Source: Fibrobacter sp. UWB11
Lineage (GTDB): Bacteria > Fibrobacterota > Fibrobacteria > Fibrobacterales > Fibrobacteraceae
Length of the DNA: 64,000 nt
Direction: 5' to 3'
NCBI RefSeq assembly: GCF_900143015.1
Contig: NZ_FSRT01000001.1
Coordinates: 1,364,001-1,428,000, forward strand
Shown: in pieces, positions 27,501 through 35,868 of the stretch
Layout of the letters: the number at the start of each line of letters is the position of its first letter
How positions within the stretch are numbered: the first letter of the stretch is position 1
The notes under the pieces: model-generated
Database searches by the model: none
Told to the model about the DNA's origin: nothing
What the model saw: the letters and a program-made list of their open reading frames with translations, nothing else
Translations under genes and position numbers: made by a program

Positions 27501-28694
27501 ATGGCACATTATCTTTTTACATCTGAATCAGTTTCTAAAGGTCACCCGGACAAGGTCGCCGACCAGATTTCCGACTCCATCCTCGATGCCTGCCTCGCCC
27601 AGGACCCGAAAAGCCGTGTCGCTTGCGAAACTCTCGTGAACACCGGTCTCGTCGTTATCTCTGGTGAAATCACCACCAAGGCTGTTGTTGATTTCCAGGA
27701 AGTTGCCCGCAACACCATCAAGAACATCGGCTACGTGAACCCGGACCTCCAGTTCGACTATAAGGGCTGCGCCGTGCTCGTCGCTATGGACAAGCAGTCT
27801 CCGGATATCGCCCAGGGCGTTGACGCCAAGGCAGCCGAAGGCAAGGAAGACGACAAGCAGGGTGCTGGTGACCAGGGTATGATGTTCGGTTACGCCGTCA
27901 AGGAAACCAAGGAACTCATGCCGCTTCCAATCAGCCTCGCCCACAAGCTCATGGAAGAAATCCAGAACCTCCGCGAAAAGGGCAAGATCAAGTGGCTCCG
28001 TCCGGACGCCAAGTCCCAGGTCACCGTCGAATACGACGAAAATGACAAGCCGGTCCGCGTTGACACCGTCGTCATCTCCACTCAGCACGACGAAAAGGTG
28101 AACGGCAAGGAACTCAAGCATTCCGTGATTGAAAAGGAAATCATCGAAAAGCTTATCAAGAAGGTCATCCCGGCCAAGCTCTTGGACAAGAAGACCCGTT
28201 ACCTCGTGAACCCGACCGGCAAGTTCGTTGTCGGTGGCCCGCACGGCGACTGCGGTCTCACAGGCCGTAAGATCATCGTTGATACCTATGGTGGCATGGG
28301 CCGTCATGGTGGTGGCGCATTCAGCGGCAAGGACCCATCCAAGGTCGACCGCAGTGCAGCATACGCAGCACGCTACGTTGCAAAGAACATTGTTGCAGCA
28401 GGCCTCGCCTACCGTTGCGAAGTCCAGCTTGCTTACGCTATCGGTTACTCCAAGCCGGTTTCTGTGCTCGTGAACACGTTTGGCACAGGCAAGATCGACG
28501 ACCGCAAGATCGAAGAAATTGTCGCTAAGAACTTCGACCTCTCTCCGGCCGGCATCGAAAAGATGCTCGACCTCCGCAAGCCGGGTTACGTGCAGACCGC
28601 AGCCCTCGGCCACTTTGGCCGCACGGGTGCTCGCTTCACGTGGGAAAAGACCGACAAGGCCGAAGCATTGAAGAAGGATGCTGAAGCGGTTTAA
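27501..28694 (+). CDS. metK: S-adenosylmethionine synthetase
   Basis: 397 residues; makes SAM from methionine and ATP in the cytoplasm, normally as a tetramer. Diagnostic motifs are present: [13 protein letters not shown] near residue 15, [10 protein letters not shown] near 120 (loop over the active site), and [16 protein letters not shown] near 270. Length and motif order are normal, with strong codon bias (GCC, AAG, CTC) as expected for a highly expressed gene. AGGAG lies upstream of ATG 27501, behind the leader hairpin at 27436, and a terminator follows at 28722. Confidence 0.97.
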   Translation: MAHYLFTSESVSKGHPDKVADQISDSILDACLAQDPKSRVACETLVNTGLVVISGEITTKAVVDFQEVARNTIKNIGYVNPDLQFDYKGCAVLVAMDKQSPDIAQGVDAKAAEGKEDDKQGAGDQGMMFGYAVKETKELMPLPISLAHKLMEEIQNLREKGKIKWLRPDAKSQVTVEYDENDKPVRVDTVVISTQHDEKVNGKELKHSVIEKEIIEKLIKKVIPAKLLDKKTRYLVNPTGKFVVGGPHGDCGLTGRKIIVDTYGGMGRHGGGAFSGKDPSKVDRSAAYAARYVAKNIVAAGLAYRCEVQLAYAIGYSKPVSVLVNTFGTGKIDDRKIEEIVAKNFDLSPAGIEKMLDLRKPGYVQTAALGHFGRTGARFTWEKTDKAEALKKDAEAV

Positions 28695-28721
28695 TAAAAA
28701 TCGCGAACAAACTTTACAAGG

Positions 28722-28755
28722 CAGACCGCACTTTAGCGGTCTGTTTTTGTATTTT
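28722..28755 (+). terminator. Rho-independent terminator of metK
   Basis: Perfect 8-bp stem CAGACCGC / GCGGTCTG with loop ACTTTA, then TTTTTGTATTTT, 27 bp after the metK stop. Confidence 0.88.
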
Positions 28756-28770
28756 ATTCGAGGAGGAAAT

Positions 28771-29325
28771 ATGATACAAAGAATATTTGCACTTTTGCTT
28801 ATCGCGGCTGTATTATGCTCAGCCCACGCAAATCCGTCTAGCGATTTACGCCCTCCCTATTTTGCAAAAGATTCCGTTCAAGCCGAGCAACATGCAACGC
28901 TCACGCAAGTCGATTTTGACGGATACTACGAGAACTTGATCCAAGCAGAAAAAGACGCAGTCCGCAACGCCACAACCATAGGCATCGCAAGCGGAGTCGT
29001 TACCGGATTTGGGGTATTTGCGACAGTCATCGCATTTAGAGACAAGGACCAAACAAAAGAAAATTCATACGCCGAGACTCACAGGCAATTACTTCAAGTC
29101 GGAGGCATCGCCTTCACCGCCATCGGAACAATCGGACTCATCCGCAGCATTTATACAATTGTCACTAGTACAGGCGAAAACAGCAAACGCGCCTCGTACG
29201 AACATGCCTACGAGATTTACAAACGCAGACGTTCCGAACACAAGGACGGAACAAAAGTCATTGTAACACCAGCTGTCAACTTGCTCGGAAGCTCCGCAGG
29301 AATGATGTTAAACGTTATATTTTAA
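28771..29325 (+). CDS. Exported or membrane protein of unknown function
   Basis: 184 residues. An ideal AGGAGG site lies before ATG 28771; upstream in-frame codons would cross the metK terminator and are rejected. A signal peptide (MIQRIFALLLIAAVLCSAHA) is followed by a Tyr/Gln-rich helix and two hydrophobic segments (about 70-92, IGIASGVVTGFGVFATVIAF, and about 107-127, VGGIAFTAIGTIGLI), then a basic region (KRRRSEHKDG) and a short beta end. It resembles small Fibrobacter envelope proteins but I cannot name a family. The next gene begins 39 bp on, same strand. Confidence 0.75.
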   Translation: MIQRIFALLLIAAVLCSAHANPSSDLRPPYFAKDSVQAEQHATLTQVDFDGYYENLIQAEKDAVRNATTIGIASGVVTGFGVFATVIAFRDKDQTKENSYAETHRQLLQVGGIAFTAIGTIGLIRSIYTIVTSTGENSKRASYEHAYEIYKRRRSEHKDGTKVIVTPAVNLLGSSAGMMLNVIF

Positions 29326-29364
29326 AACACAATTCAGTGTAAGGGAATCTTTCGAGGAGCGTGT

Positions 29365-30936
29365 ATGACTAAAAGTTTTTTTCTCGCTAGCGCTGCAATT
29401 ACCGCACTAACAACAGGTATTCTTGCGACTAGCTCATTTGCAGTAGCACGTTCCATTGCACTAAACAAGAGCATCGAATCACTCGAGCCCATGAAGGGCA
29501 TCGTATTTTGGCCCGATCAAGCCAAAAGCCAGAAAGACTTGCAAAAATCCATCTCGCTAGAATTCTCATATTGCCTCCCCTGTGCTGTTGTCACTGGGGA
29601 ATACGGCGGTAAAATTAGCTACGACTGGAGCAGTTTCGAAAAGTTACTTGAAGATATCAAGAGTCGTGGGCACCAAGCCATCGTGCGGTTCCGCATCGAG
29701 TACCCGAATGAAACCATCAAGAACGCCCCGAACTGCACCGAAAACGTGAAAGGCGCAACCGCTGTTCCCAATTACTTCGTTACCAACAGCAATTATTTGG
29801 AGACGTTCTCTGAAAATCCGGGCGGTGACGGCCCCACATTCTATGCCGACTGGAGCAGCACAGCATTACAGTGGTTCTACAAACAATTCTACGCCGACTT
29901 CGCCGCCAAATACGATAAAGACCCGCGCATCGCATTTGTACAAGCGGGTTTCGGCCACTGGGCAGAATACCACATCTACGGCACCAAACTCAAGCTCGGC
30001 TCGAACTTCCCATCCAAGGACTATCAAAGAGATTTTCTGACACATCTTGATACTTTATTCAAAGAAACACCTTGGAGCATTTCTATTGACGCCGCAGACG
30101 ATGAATACACACCTATCGCCAGGAACAAGACTCTGCTTGCACTTAATTTCGGACTTTTTGACGATTCATTTATGCACGAAAAGCACGATATTTCACAAGG
30201 CGAAGGCGACAACGAAAAGAACTGGCAAACAATGGGCAAAGACCGCTGGAAAACATCACCCGCCGGCGGCGAAATCAGCTACTACGAAGACAAGGACCAA
30301 AAAGAATTTCTGAACCCCGCCGGACTTTACGGAGTAACCTGGGAAGATGCCGCAGCCAAGTACCACATGACATACGTCATCGGCAACGACGCGCCTGAAG
30401 GCAAGTACGCCACCAGGAGCCGCGTCTATGAGGCAAGTTCCAATGCTGGCTACAAATTCGAAGTCACAGGATTTGCGGTCAACAAAGTTTCAGCCGCAAT
30501 CCGCGTGAAAAACGTGGGTATAGCCCCGCTCTACCACAACGCCTATGTGACCATTAAAGGCATTCGCAGCGAAAAATCGCTCAAAGGTCTTTTGCCCGGT
30601 GAAGAAGCCACCTATACCATTTCAGGAATTTCTATCGCCGACAGCGAAACGCCCGAACTCACCATCACCAGCGATAAGCTTTTGCAAAATGCGACAATCC
30701 CCTATAACGCAAGCCTCAACGGAAGCGCAGCTGTCATCGAAGGACTCGTCGACGAAAACGGAACCACATCAATCGCAGGCGCACGTTGGAATAAAGGTGC
30801 CGCGAGCAAAGTTCACGAAAACCGCGCCAAGAACTCACAAATCGTAGATCTCAAAGGCCGTACCATAAACAACGCCGAAGCACAAAACTTCACAGGAACT
30901 GTGCGCAAAGCGTACTATAAAGTGAATAGGAAATAA
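29365..30936 (+). CDS. Secreted glycosidase-like TIM-barrel protein (DUF4874/DUF4832-like)
   Basis: 523 residues. Signal peptide at residues 1-27; GAGGAG precedes the ATG. Residues about 40-270 follow a (beta/alpha)8 pattern with GHQAIVRFRIEYP and VQAGFGHWAEYHIYG, resembling the GFxGxWGEWH motif of DUF4874/DUF4832 proteins and GH42-like barrels; a beta-sandwich region (about 340-460) follows. The end (VDLKGRTINNAEA ... YYKVNRK) looks like a shortened sorting domain with a basic tail. Probably a secreted carbohydrate-active or carbohydrate-binding enzyme, but catalytic residues cannot be fixed from sequence alone. Confidence 0.75.
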   Translation: MTKSFFLASAAITALTTGILATSSFAVARSIALNKSIESLEPMKGIVFWPDQAKSQKDLQKSISLEFSYCLPCAVVTGEYGGKISYDWSSFEKLLEDIKSRGHQAIVRFRIEYPNETIKNAPNCTENVKGATAVPNYFVTNSNYLETFSENPGGDGPTFYADWSSTALQWFYKQFYADFAAKYDKDPRIAFVQAGFGHWAEYHIYGTKLKLGSNFPSKDYQRDFLTHLDTLFKETPWSISIDAADDEYTPIARNKTLLALNFGLFDDSFMHEKHDISQGEGDNEKNWQTMGKDRWKTSPAGGEISYYEDKDQKEFLNPAGLYGVTWEDAAAKYHMTYVIGNDAPEGKYATRSRVYEASSNAGYKFEVTGFAVNKVSAAIRVKNVGIAPLYHNAYVTIKGIRSEKSLKGLLPGEEATYTISGISIADSETPELTITSDKLLQNATIPYNASLNGSAAVIEGLVDENGTTSIAGARWNKGAASKVHENRAKNSQIVDLKGRTINNAEAQNFTGTVRKAYYKVNRK

Positions 30937-30940
30937 CATT

Positions 30941-30971
30941 TTTCGCAAAATGCGTTACGCAAAATGCGAAA
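30941..30971. repeat. Paired CGCAAAATGCG palindromic repeat between convergent genes
   Basis: Two copies of CGCAAAATGCG (30944-30954 and 30958-30968) separated by TTA, within a larger dyad TTTCGCA ... TGCGAAA. It may be a bidirectional terminator core, although no long T tract follows. Confidence 0.4.
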
Positions 30972-31010
30972 CTTTATACAATTCTCGCCCATTTAAGGTT
31001 TGGAAGCGTT

Positions 31011-31973
31011 TTATTCTCTATACCAGCATTTAGGAAATCCACTACAGCCCCAGAATTGATTACCTGCATTTTCACCTTTTTTAGCGGTTCGCAGAACTAA
31101 AGGTTTTCCGCACTTGGGGCAAATTTTTTCAGTTGATGGATTTTTAGCAGGTTCGACAGGTGTTTGATCACCACGTTCTTCCTTAATTTTACCGATAACG
31201 GACATCAAATAAATGTCCTCGTATTTTCTTGCATAGTCCGATTTATTTGGTCGATTGCAATTCAAGAAATACTGCATTGTTTCCAACATGGAAGAATCAG
31301 ACCAATCAGCATTCCTTGAATTATCCATATTTTTTATAAAAGCAACCAATTGGTCTGCACGAATAACATGTTCTCTAATATTTTTAGGGGCTTTTTTATC
31401 GTTCAAAACTGTTTTTGGATTTGCAAGAACAACAATAGACTTGTAATTACTTGAAAAATTTTCATCAAAAACTTTTTCTGCGAGTCCAAGAAAACTACCT
31501 GTTTTGGCATCACGACGAACTTCTCTAAGGACATTCAAATGTCTTTCATTTTGTGTAACAGGAGAATACAAACCTTCTCGCTTATAAAATTTTCCAAAAT
31601 TAAAGCGTCTAATAAAATTTCCTTTATCGTCTATTTCGATATCACCAAACAAGTTCTTACACTCAATTGCATAAATATGTTGGCGTGTACAAATCAAAAA
31701 ATCAATCTGTGCAGACAAATCACCTTTTTCAAGATAAATATCATGCAATATATACATATCTAAGCCGCTATTTTTTAGTTCATAAATTATCTGTTTTTCA
31801 CCAAGTAATCCAATTTCAGCAAGCTTAATCTGTTCTTCAATTTCACTTTTTAAACTTCCAGAAGCTCTTTCTGAAAGAGTCTTCATTTTAGCAATAAAGT
31901 TTTCAGCATCACTGTTTTCCTTTAAAAATACAGGACCTAGGCGTTTGTTGAAAAAAGCATCAATAATAGACAT
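31011..31973 (-). CDS. NERD-domain nuclease-like protein with C-terminal zinc ribbon
   Basis: 320 residues. Helical N-terminus (about 1-50), then a NERD (nuclease-related) domain (about 50-170): GEKQIIYEL, QIDFLICTRQHIYAIECKN with the Asp and Glu-x-Lys expected of a PD-(D/E)xK-like fold. The C-terminal 40 residues are a topoisomerase-type zinc finger (CPKCGKPLVLR ... FWGCSGFPKC), a DNA-binding element. AAGGAG precedes the ATG. NERD proteins occur in DNA processing and in some mobile or defence islands; no defence partners are evident here. The coding sequence is AT-richer than average for the window. Confidence 0.85.
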   Translation of the reverse strand: MSIIDAFFNKRLGPVFLKENSDAENFIAKMKTLSERASGSLKSEIEEQIKLAEIGLLGEKQIIYELKNSGLDMYILHDIYLEKGDLSAQIDFLICTRQHIYAIECKNLFGDIEIDDKGNFIRRFNFGKFYKREGLYSPVTQNERHLNVLREVRRDAKTGSFLGLAEKVFDENFSSNYKSIVVLANPKTVLNDKKAPKNIREHVIRADQLVAFIKNMDNSRNADWSDSSMLETMQYFLNCNRPNKSDYARKYEDIYLMSVIGKIKEERGDQTPVEPAKNPSTEKICPKCGKPLVLRTAKKGENAGNQFWGCSGFPKCWYRE

Positions 31974-32059
31974 ATCAAACTCCTTGCATAATAATTCAAT
32001 TCCAAATATATACTGTATTTAAAGACATATTAAAAAAAGGCACATTCCAACTTAGCATA

Positions 32060-32275
32060 TTAGTTCCATTTTTCACCATAAAAAGGGAAGTCCCCCGCAT
32101 CAGCGAAGGACTTCTTGTGTTTCAAATTTCTGTTATACTTTGTCTTGTCTCGGACAACTCTTGTCCGTAACGAGGCTCCGTTTTGGGAGCCGTCTATGCG
32201 TCGCATGCGCATCATATCGCTTTCTTTGGCTGTTTCAGCAACCTTGCTGAACATTTTGTCTTTATTTTTAGCCAT
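32060..32275 (-). CDS. Small basic conserved-looking protein
   Basis: 71 residues (MAKNKDKMFSKVAETAKESD ...), very rich in Lys/Arg/Met with a disordered basic middle (RTRVVRDKTKYNRNLKHKK) and an aromatic end (DFPFYGEKWN). A textbook AAGGAGG sits 5 nt before ATG 32275, which is strong support that this is a real gene; the longer frame from TTG 32296 covers that site. Could bind nucleic acid or ribosomes; no function assigned. Divergent from the lipoprotein gene at 32335. Confidence 0.65.
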   Translation of the reverse strand: MAKNKDKMFSKVAETAKESDMMRMRRIDGSQNGASLRTRVVRDKTKYNRNLKHKKSFADAGDFPFYGEKWN

Positions 32276-32334
32276 GACAGCCTCCTTATCGACCAAATTT
32301 AATATATTCGATTTGAATAGAAAAGGTATTTAAT

Positions 32335-33351
32335 ATGAAAAAAGCTTACACGTTCTTATTTGGCATGTTCATGTTCGTCGCCTGCAGCGATGACAATCCG
32401 ACATCGGGTCTCGACAACACACAAAACAAAAATCCATCCGTTCAGTCAAATGTTGATTTCGGTGAAGGTTACACATATGCCATCCCAATTAAATACGATG
32501 AAGCAACGGGACGTGTTTATCAAGGAACGTACGCTTGCAATTACCACCCCGACACAAAGACTTTTGCTTGGGAAGAATATCCAGAATCATTGGATCCGGG
32601 CACTTATAAAATTGTTGGCGACTCGCTTTGGATGGGACCAACCGAAAAGCAAATTTCTGAAGATTCCGATGAACAACAATTTCTTGACACATACTACAAC
32701 TATGAAACTTTGTCGTTAAGCAATGACCACAATGATATTTATGGAACGTGGAAAGTCACCGGTTGCAGAAGAAACCTTGGTGATACAGAAATCAAGTGTT
32801 CAAAATACATCGGTGGCCTAAGTGGAATTGCAAGAACAATGCAAATTACAAAAGACTCCATTTATATTACCACAACTATTGATACAGACAACTTAGAGCC
32901 AAACGACGTTAACATCGGAAAAATTATAAATCGTAGTTTTGGTTTTGATATTGGCGACGCCATCATCAAACAGCTGATGATTGAAAATACGATAAAGAAG
33001 GAATCCAAAGACTTTTTAACGCAATCCTTCTCTATCGGTAACCAGCTCTTTGAAGTTATTTCGACTCCTAAATTCGACGCCACAGGGATGAACTACATTT
33101 CAACGATATCCAGCAATGGAAAGACTTGCACAAACACGCAAAGATTGGGATTCATCAACGAGAAATTGTGCAAAGAAGAAACCGCAGAATTTTTATTGAG
33201 CGCACGTGATAAAAGCGATGATCAATCTTACTATAAAGAAGGACCTGTAGAAGGATTCAGCATAGACAACGATGATGAATTCAACAAATGCGCCAAAGAA
33301 CTCCCGACAGAAGAAACAAGGCAATTGTTGAGACAGTACTCACGAGAATAG
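32335..33351 (+). CDS. Lipoprotein of unknown function
   Basis: 338 residues. Signal MKKAYTFLFGMFMFVAC with lipobox FVAC, then SDDNPTSG linker. The mature part is beta-rich with several Cys (CNYHPDTKTF, TGCRRNLGDTEIKC, CTNTQRLG), suggesting disulphides, and includes DIYGTWKVTGCRR, reminiscent of lipocalin-like or DUF4595-type lipoproteins but not clearly one. AAAGG precedes the ATG. Next gene is 103 bp downstream on the same strand. Confidence 0.72.
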   Translation: MKKAYTFLFGMFMFVACSDDNPTSGLDNTQNKNPSVQSNVDFGEGYTYAIPIKYDEATGRVYQGTYACNYHPDTKTFAWEEYPESLDPGTYKIVGDSLWMGPTEKQISEDSDEQQFLDTYYNYETLSLSNDHNDIYGTWKVTGCRRNLGDTEIKCSKYIGGLSGIARTMQITKDSIYITTTIDTDNLEPNDVNIGKIINRSFGFDIGDAIIKQLMIENTIKKESKDFLTQSFSIGNQLFEVISTPKFDATGMNYISTISSNGKTCTNTQRLGFINEKLCKEETAEFLLSARDKSDDQSYYKEGPVEGFSIDNDDEFNKCAKELPTEETRQLLRQYSRE

Positions 33352-33454
33352 AACATAATTCTGTTTAAGTGCATAGATAGAACAGCATATTTAGCCGCAA
33401 AGGCATCCTTAAACTCAAATTTATTTTTAGATTTGAAATGGAAAGGAGTAAAAT

Positions 33455-34486
33455 ATGCTTGAAATTTTTAAAATCGTTTTAGAAGACGTAGCGAATTATG
33501 GGCTGAATATTTTTGCCCCATGTGTTCTAGCCTTAATTCTCACCCTGCTATATAAAAAGAACAAGCACAAAAAAATTTGCAAAATATTATTGTGGGTAAT
33601 CCCCTTAATCATCATTTGCAAGTTGCGATTTCTTTCCTCTTATACATACGCATACACGATTGCGATTTTCCTTATTTTCGCGATTCTGTATGCGGCAACG
33701 ATTGCTATTGGGAAACGTTTTGCAGAAAATAAAATCGTTCTTTGCTTATCGGTCCCCTTTATTTTAGCTTGTTCCTATCTGTTCCTTGCGGTTTTTGAAT
33801 ACATTGATTCGAGGGAAACATTCGGAAGCGTTGAAGATCGACCCTTACCAGACCATACAAAAAGTAATCACGACTACACCATCAGAATCAATTACGCAGA
33901 TGCTTGGGGTAACAACAATTACACAATGACCATACGTGGAAAAAATGCTACAGACGTCCAAGCAGATTCCATTATCTTTTGCAAGCAGGTTAGGCTCTGT
34001 GCCGGTGCAAAATTTACTACAAAGGATTCCGCAAGCCGTGATACACAAAAGGTCTTACCGACTGAAAGAATTCGTTGCCAGTGGGAATTGTTCCCTAACG
34101 ACAAAAAAGCAAATCTTTTTAAATTCAAAGAACTTGCTGAAAATTATACAAAAGAATACAAAATTGGCTTTGTCTTGGATGGCTATACATTTAGCGTAGA
34201 CATGATTGACTACAACAAAAAAACAGTTCGTAATTTGAGCCTCGATAACGCTACAAATTACGAAGACCAAGTTCCTAAAGCCAAGGAAATTGTCAATCTC
34301 GGTTTGAATTTGATTGATTTCAATGATTCTATAAAAGTAGATAAGAAATGTAATGAACATCTACCACAAATGTCTACATCATTTGGTGTGGATTCAACAT
34401 CATTAAACACAAATGATACAGGAACGGCGTTGATAAAACTAGACGAAATAAAGAAGCCCAAACGTCGTAAGCCCACTAAAAAATGA
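33455..34486 (+). CDS. Membrane protein of unknown function
   Basis: 343 residues with about four N-terminal TM helices (about 15-33, 43-60, 62-86 and 96-112), then a soluble domain (about 115-343) beginning with a linker (DSRETFGSVEDRPLPDHTKSN) and having beta-rich sequence such as YTIRINYADAWGNNNYTMTIRG. AAAGGAG precedes the ATG. Its stop overlaps the tilS start as ATGA, so the two genes are translationally coupled despite no obvious functional link. Confidence 0.7.
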   Translation: MLEIFKIVLEDVANYGLNIFAPCVLALILTLLYKKNKHKKICKILLWVIPLIIICKLRFLSSYTYAYTIAIFLIFAILYAATIAIGKRFAENKIVLCLSVPFILACSYLFLAVFEYIDSRETFGSVEDRPLPDHTKSNHDYTIRINYADAWGNNNYTMTIRGKNATDVQADSIIFCKQVRLCAGAKFTTKDSASRDTQKVLPTERIRCQWELFPNDKKANLFKFKELAENYTKEYKIGFVLDGYTFSVDMIDYNKKTVRNLSLDNATNYEDQVPKAKEIVNLGLNLIDFNDSIKVDKKCNEHLPQMSTSFGVDSTSLNTNDTGTALIKLDEIKKPKRRKPTKK

Positions 34487-35868
34487 CTTTAATTTGTCGT
34501 CACAGTTTTAAACGTCTGTTGCTTGCAGTTTCGGGCGGCTTAGATTCTATTTGCTTAGCGCATTATTTTATCAAGAATCGCGAGACTTTCGGAATCGAAT
34601 GGCTTGGGATTGCGCATGTGCATCACGGGTTACGCGAAGGGACCGCAGACAGGGACGCAAAATTTGTGGAAGAGTTTGCGAAATCGTACGACGTTCCTTT
34701 TTTCTTGAGAAAACTAGATGGCGAAGCGCTGAAAAGTGCCGATGGATCGCTCGAAGAAAATGCACGAGATGCAAGATATAAAGCGCTATTCGAGATTGTG
34801 GAAAGCATTGTCACTCTGGAGCCAACAGGCGATAGAGTCCACAAAAAAAACGTTATGGATCCTATCGCCTCTGCGAGGCTCCAGGATGACGAAGGAAGAT
34901 GCCCGCATCTTTCAGCTACGCTCAACACAAGTTCTGGCGGGCATGACAGTCTCCATAGCTCATACCCCAAAGCAGCCGAAAACTGCGGCCCCATATTCCA
35001 TAGCTCTATTGCAATCGTGACGGCGCATCATGCAGGGGATCAGGCGGAAACCATGTTCATGCGACTCAAGCGCGGAACAACGCTTGCCGGGCTCCGCGGG
35101 ATTCAAGAAGTCCGCATTCTAGACGAAGCCTCCCCCACCCAAGAAGACAAGAGTGAAGAAGGGAGATTCCCGCTCGGAGGCGGGAATGACAACGAAAAAG
35201 AAGGTTGCAACCTCATACCCCATACCCCATATCTCTACCGTCCATTCTTAAATGTCACGCGCAGCGAATTACTCGCCTACGCTCGTGAGCACGATCTCGA
35301 TTGGTGCGAAGACGAAAGCAATACCGACGTGAAGTTCGCACGTAACAAGATTAGGCACGAGTTTTTGCCGAATTTGGAAAGCGAATGTCCGGGGGCAATA
35401 AAACAGCTTTGCAGAATTGCCGGGATTGCAGACAGGGCGTATGCGAAAGTGATAGGGAAATGCGACGAGGCGTTTGCACCGTGTTTATTAGACGAGAAGG
35501 AGATGCCCGGTCAAGCCGGGCATGACACGTGGCGATCCCGGAACAGAGTCCGGGATGACAATGCAATACGTACGATTGCGCTGGACAAGAAAAAGCTCAA
35601 CAAGGTTCTGCGCGCACATGCCGATGCAGACCTTTCTGAATTATTCCGGTTGTGGCTTTCAGAGAAGGGTTTCCGCTTCCCAACAGGCTTTTTCTACGGC
35701 CCCAAGGAACCCGCCCATGTAAAAATTCCGATTCGTACCGTATATCGCAAGCGATCTATCGTCAAAATACGCAATACTGTCTGGATTTGCGATTTCAAAG
35801 ACGCGCTATCCGCTGCAAAATTTGTATCTTGCGAGATGAAAGAAAAGGATTATAATGAACCAACCTAA
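34483..35868 (+). CDS. tilS: tRNA(Ile)-lysidine synthase with three in-frame repeat-derived insertions
   Basis: 461 residues. Catalyses lysidine formation at C34 of tRNA-Ile(CAU), an essential decoding step. The PP-loop motif [17 protein letters not shown] is at about 12-28, HVHHGLR at about 46, [13 protein letters not shown] at about 90, [17 protein letters not shown] at about 173, and [17 protein letters not shown] at about 265-285. Between conserved blocks are three Arg/Gly/Asp-rich segments with no counterpart in typical TilS (about 106-160, 222-246 and 338-362); their DNA is made of palindromic repeats of the same families found between genes here (see repeat entries). The frame stays open throughout, so the gene is probably functional. 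Overlaps the preceding gene by 4 bp and ftsH by 14 bp. Confidence 0.92.
   Translation: MTLICRHSFKRLLLAVSGGLDSICLAHYFIKNRETFGIEWLGIAHVHHGLREGTADRDAKFVEEFAKSYDVPFFLRKLDGEALKSADGSLEENARDARYKALFEIVESIVTLEPTGDRVHKKNVMDPIASARLQDDEGRCPHLSATLNTSSGGHDSLHSSYPKAAENCGPIFHSSIAIVTAHHAGDQAETMFMRLKRGTTLAGLRGIQEVRILDEASPTQEDKSEEGRFPLGGGNDNEKEGCNLIPHTPYLYRPFLNVTRSELLAYAREHDLDWCEDESNTDVKFARNKIRHEFLPNLESECPGAIKQLCRIAGIADRAYAKVIGKCDEAFAPCLLDEKEMPGQAGHDTWRSRNRVRDDNAIRTIALDKKKLNKVLRAHADADLSELFRLWLSEKGFRFPTGFFYGPKEPAHVKIPIRTVYRKRSIVKIRNTVWICDFKDALSAAKFVSCEMKEKDYNEPT
34816..34890. repeat. Dispersed palindrome inside tilS (family 2, AGGATGAC end)
   Basis: CTGGAGCC and AGGCGATAG pair with CTATCGCCT and GGCTCCAG across an A-rich loop; a GGATCC lies before the right arm and AGGATGAC closes it, as in the intergenic copies at 47308 and 52655. 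In the tilS frame it encodes part of the first extra segment. Confidence 0.7.
34899..34948. repeat. Dispersed palindrome inside tilS (family 1-like)
   Basis: ATGCCCGC (34899-34906) pairs with GCGGGCAT (34937-34944), followed by GACA, but with a 30-nt loop instead of the usual 6 nt. Lies directly after the family-2 element in the first tilS insertion. Confidence 0.6.
35161..35194. repeat. Dispersed palindrome inside tilS (family 1, complete)
   Basis: GGGAGATTCCCGC-TCGGAG-GCGGGAATGACAACG: 8-bp stem, 6-nt loop. Nearly identical to the intergenic copies at 41481 and 50521. Encodes the second extra TilS segment. Confidence 0.8.
35499..35528. repeat. Dispersed palindrome inside tilS (family 1 variant, TCAAG loop)
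   Basis: GGAGATGCCCGG-TCAAG-CCGGGCATGACA: 8-bp stem. Together with the next element it encodes the third extra TilS segment. Confidence 0.7.
35533..35560. repeat. Dispersed palindrome inside tilS (ATCCCGGA stem)
   Basis: ATCCCGGA (35535-35542) pairs with TCCGGGAT (35549-35556) and is followed by GACAA, 5 bp after the preceding element. Confidence 0.65.

Noticed and set aside
34483-35868. tilS as a pseudogene because of insertions
   Set aside because: All inserts are multiples of three and the frame and motifs remain intact to the end, so it is annotated as a functional gene.
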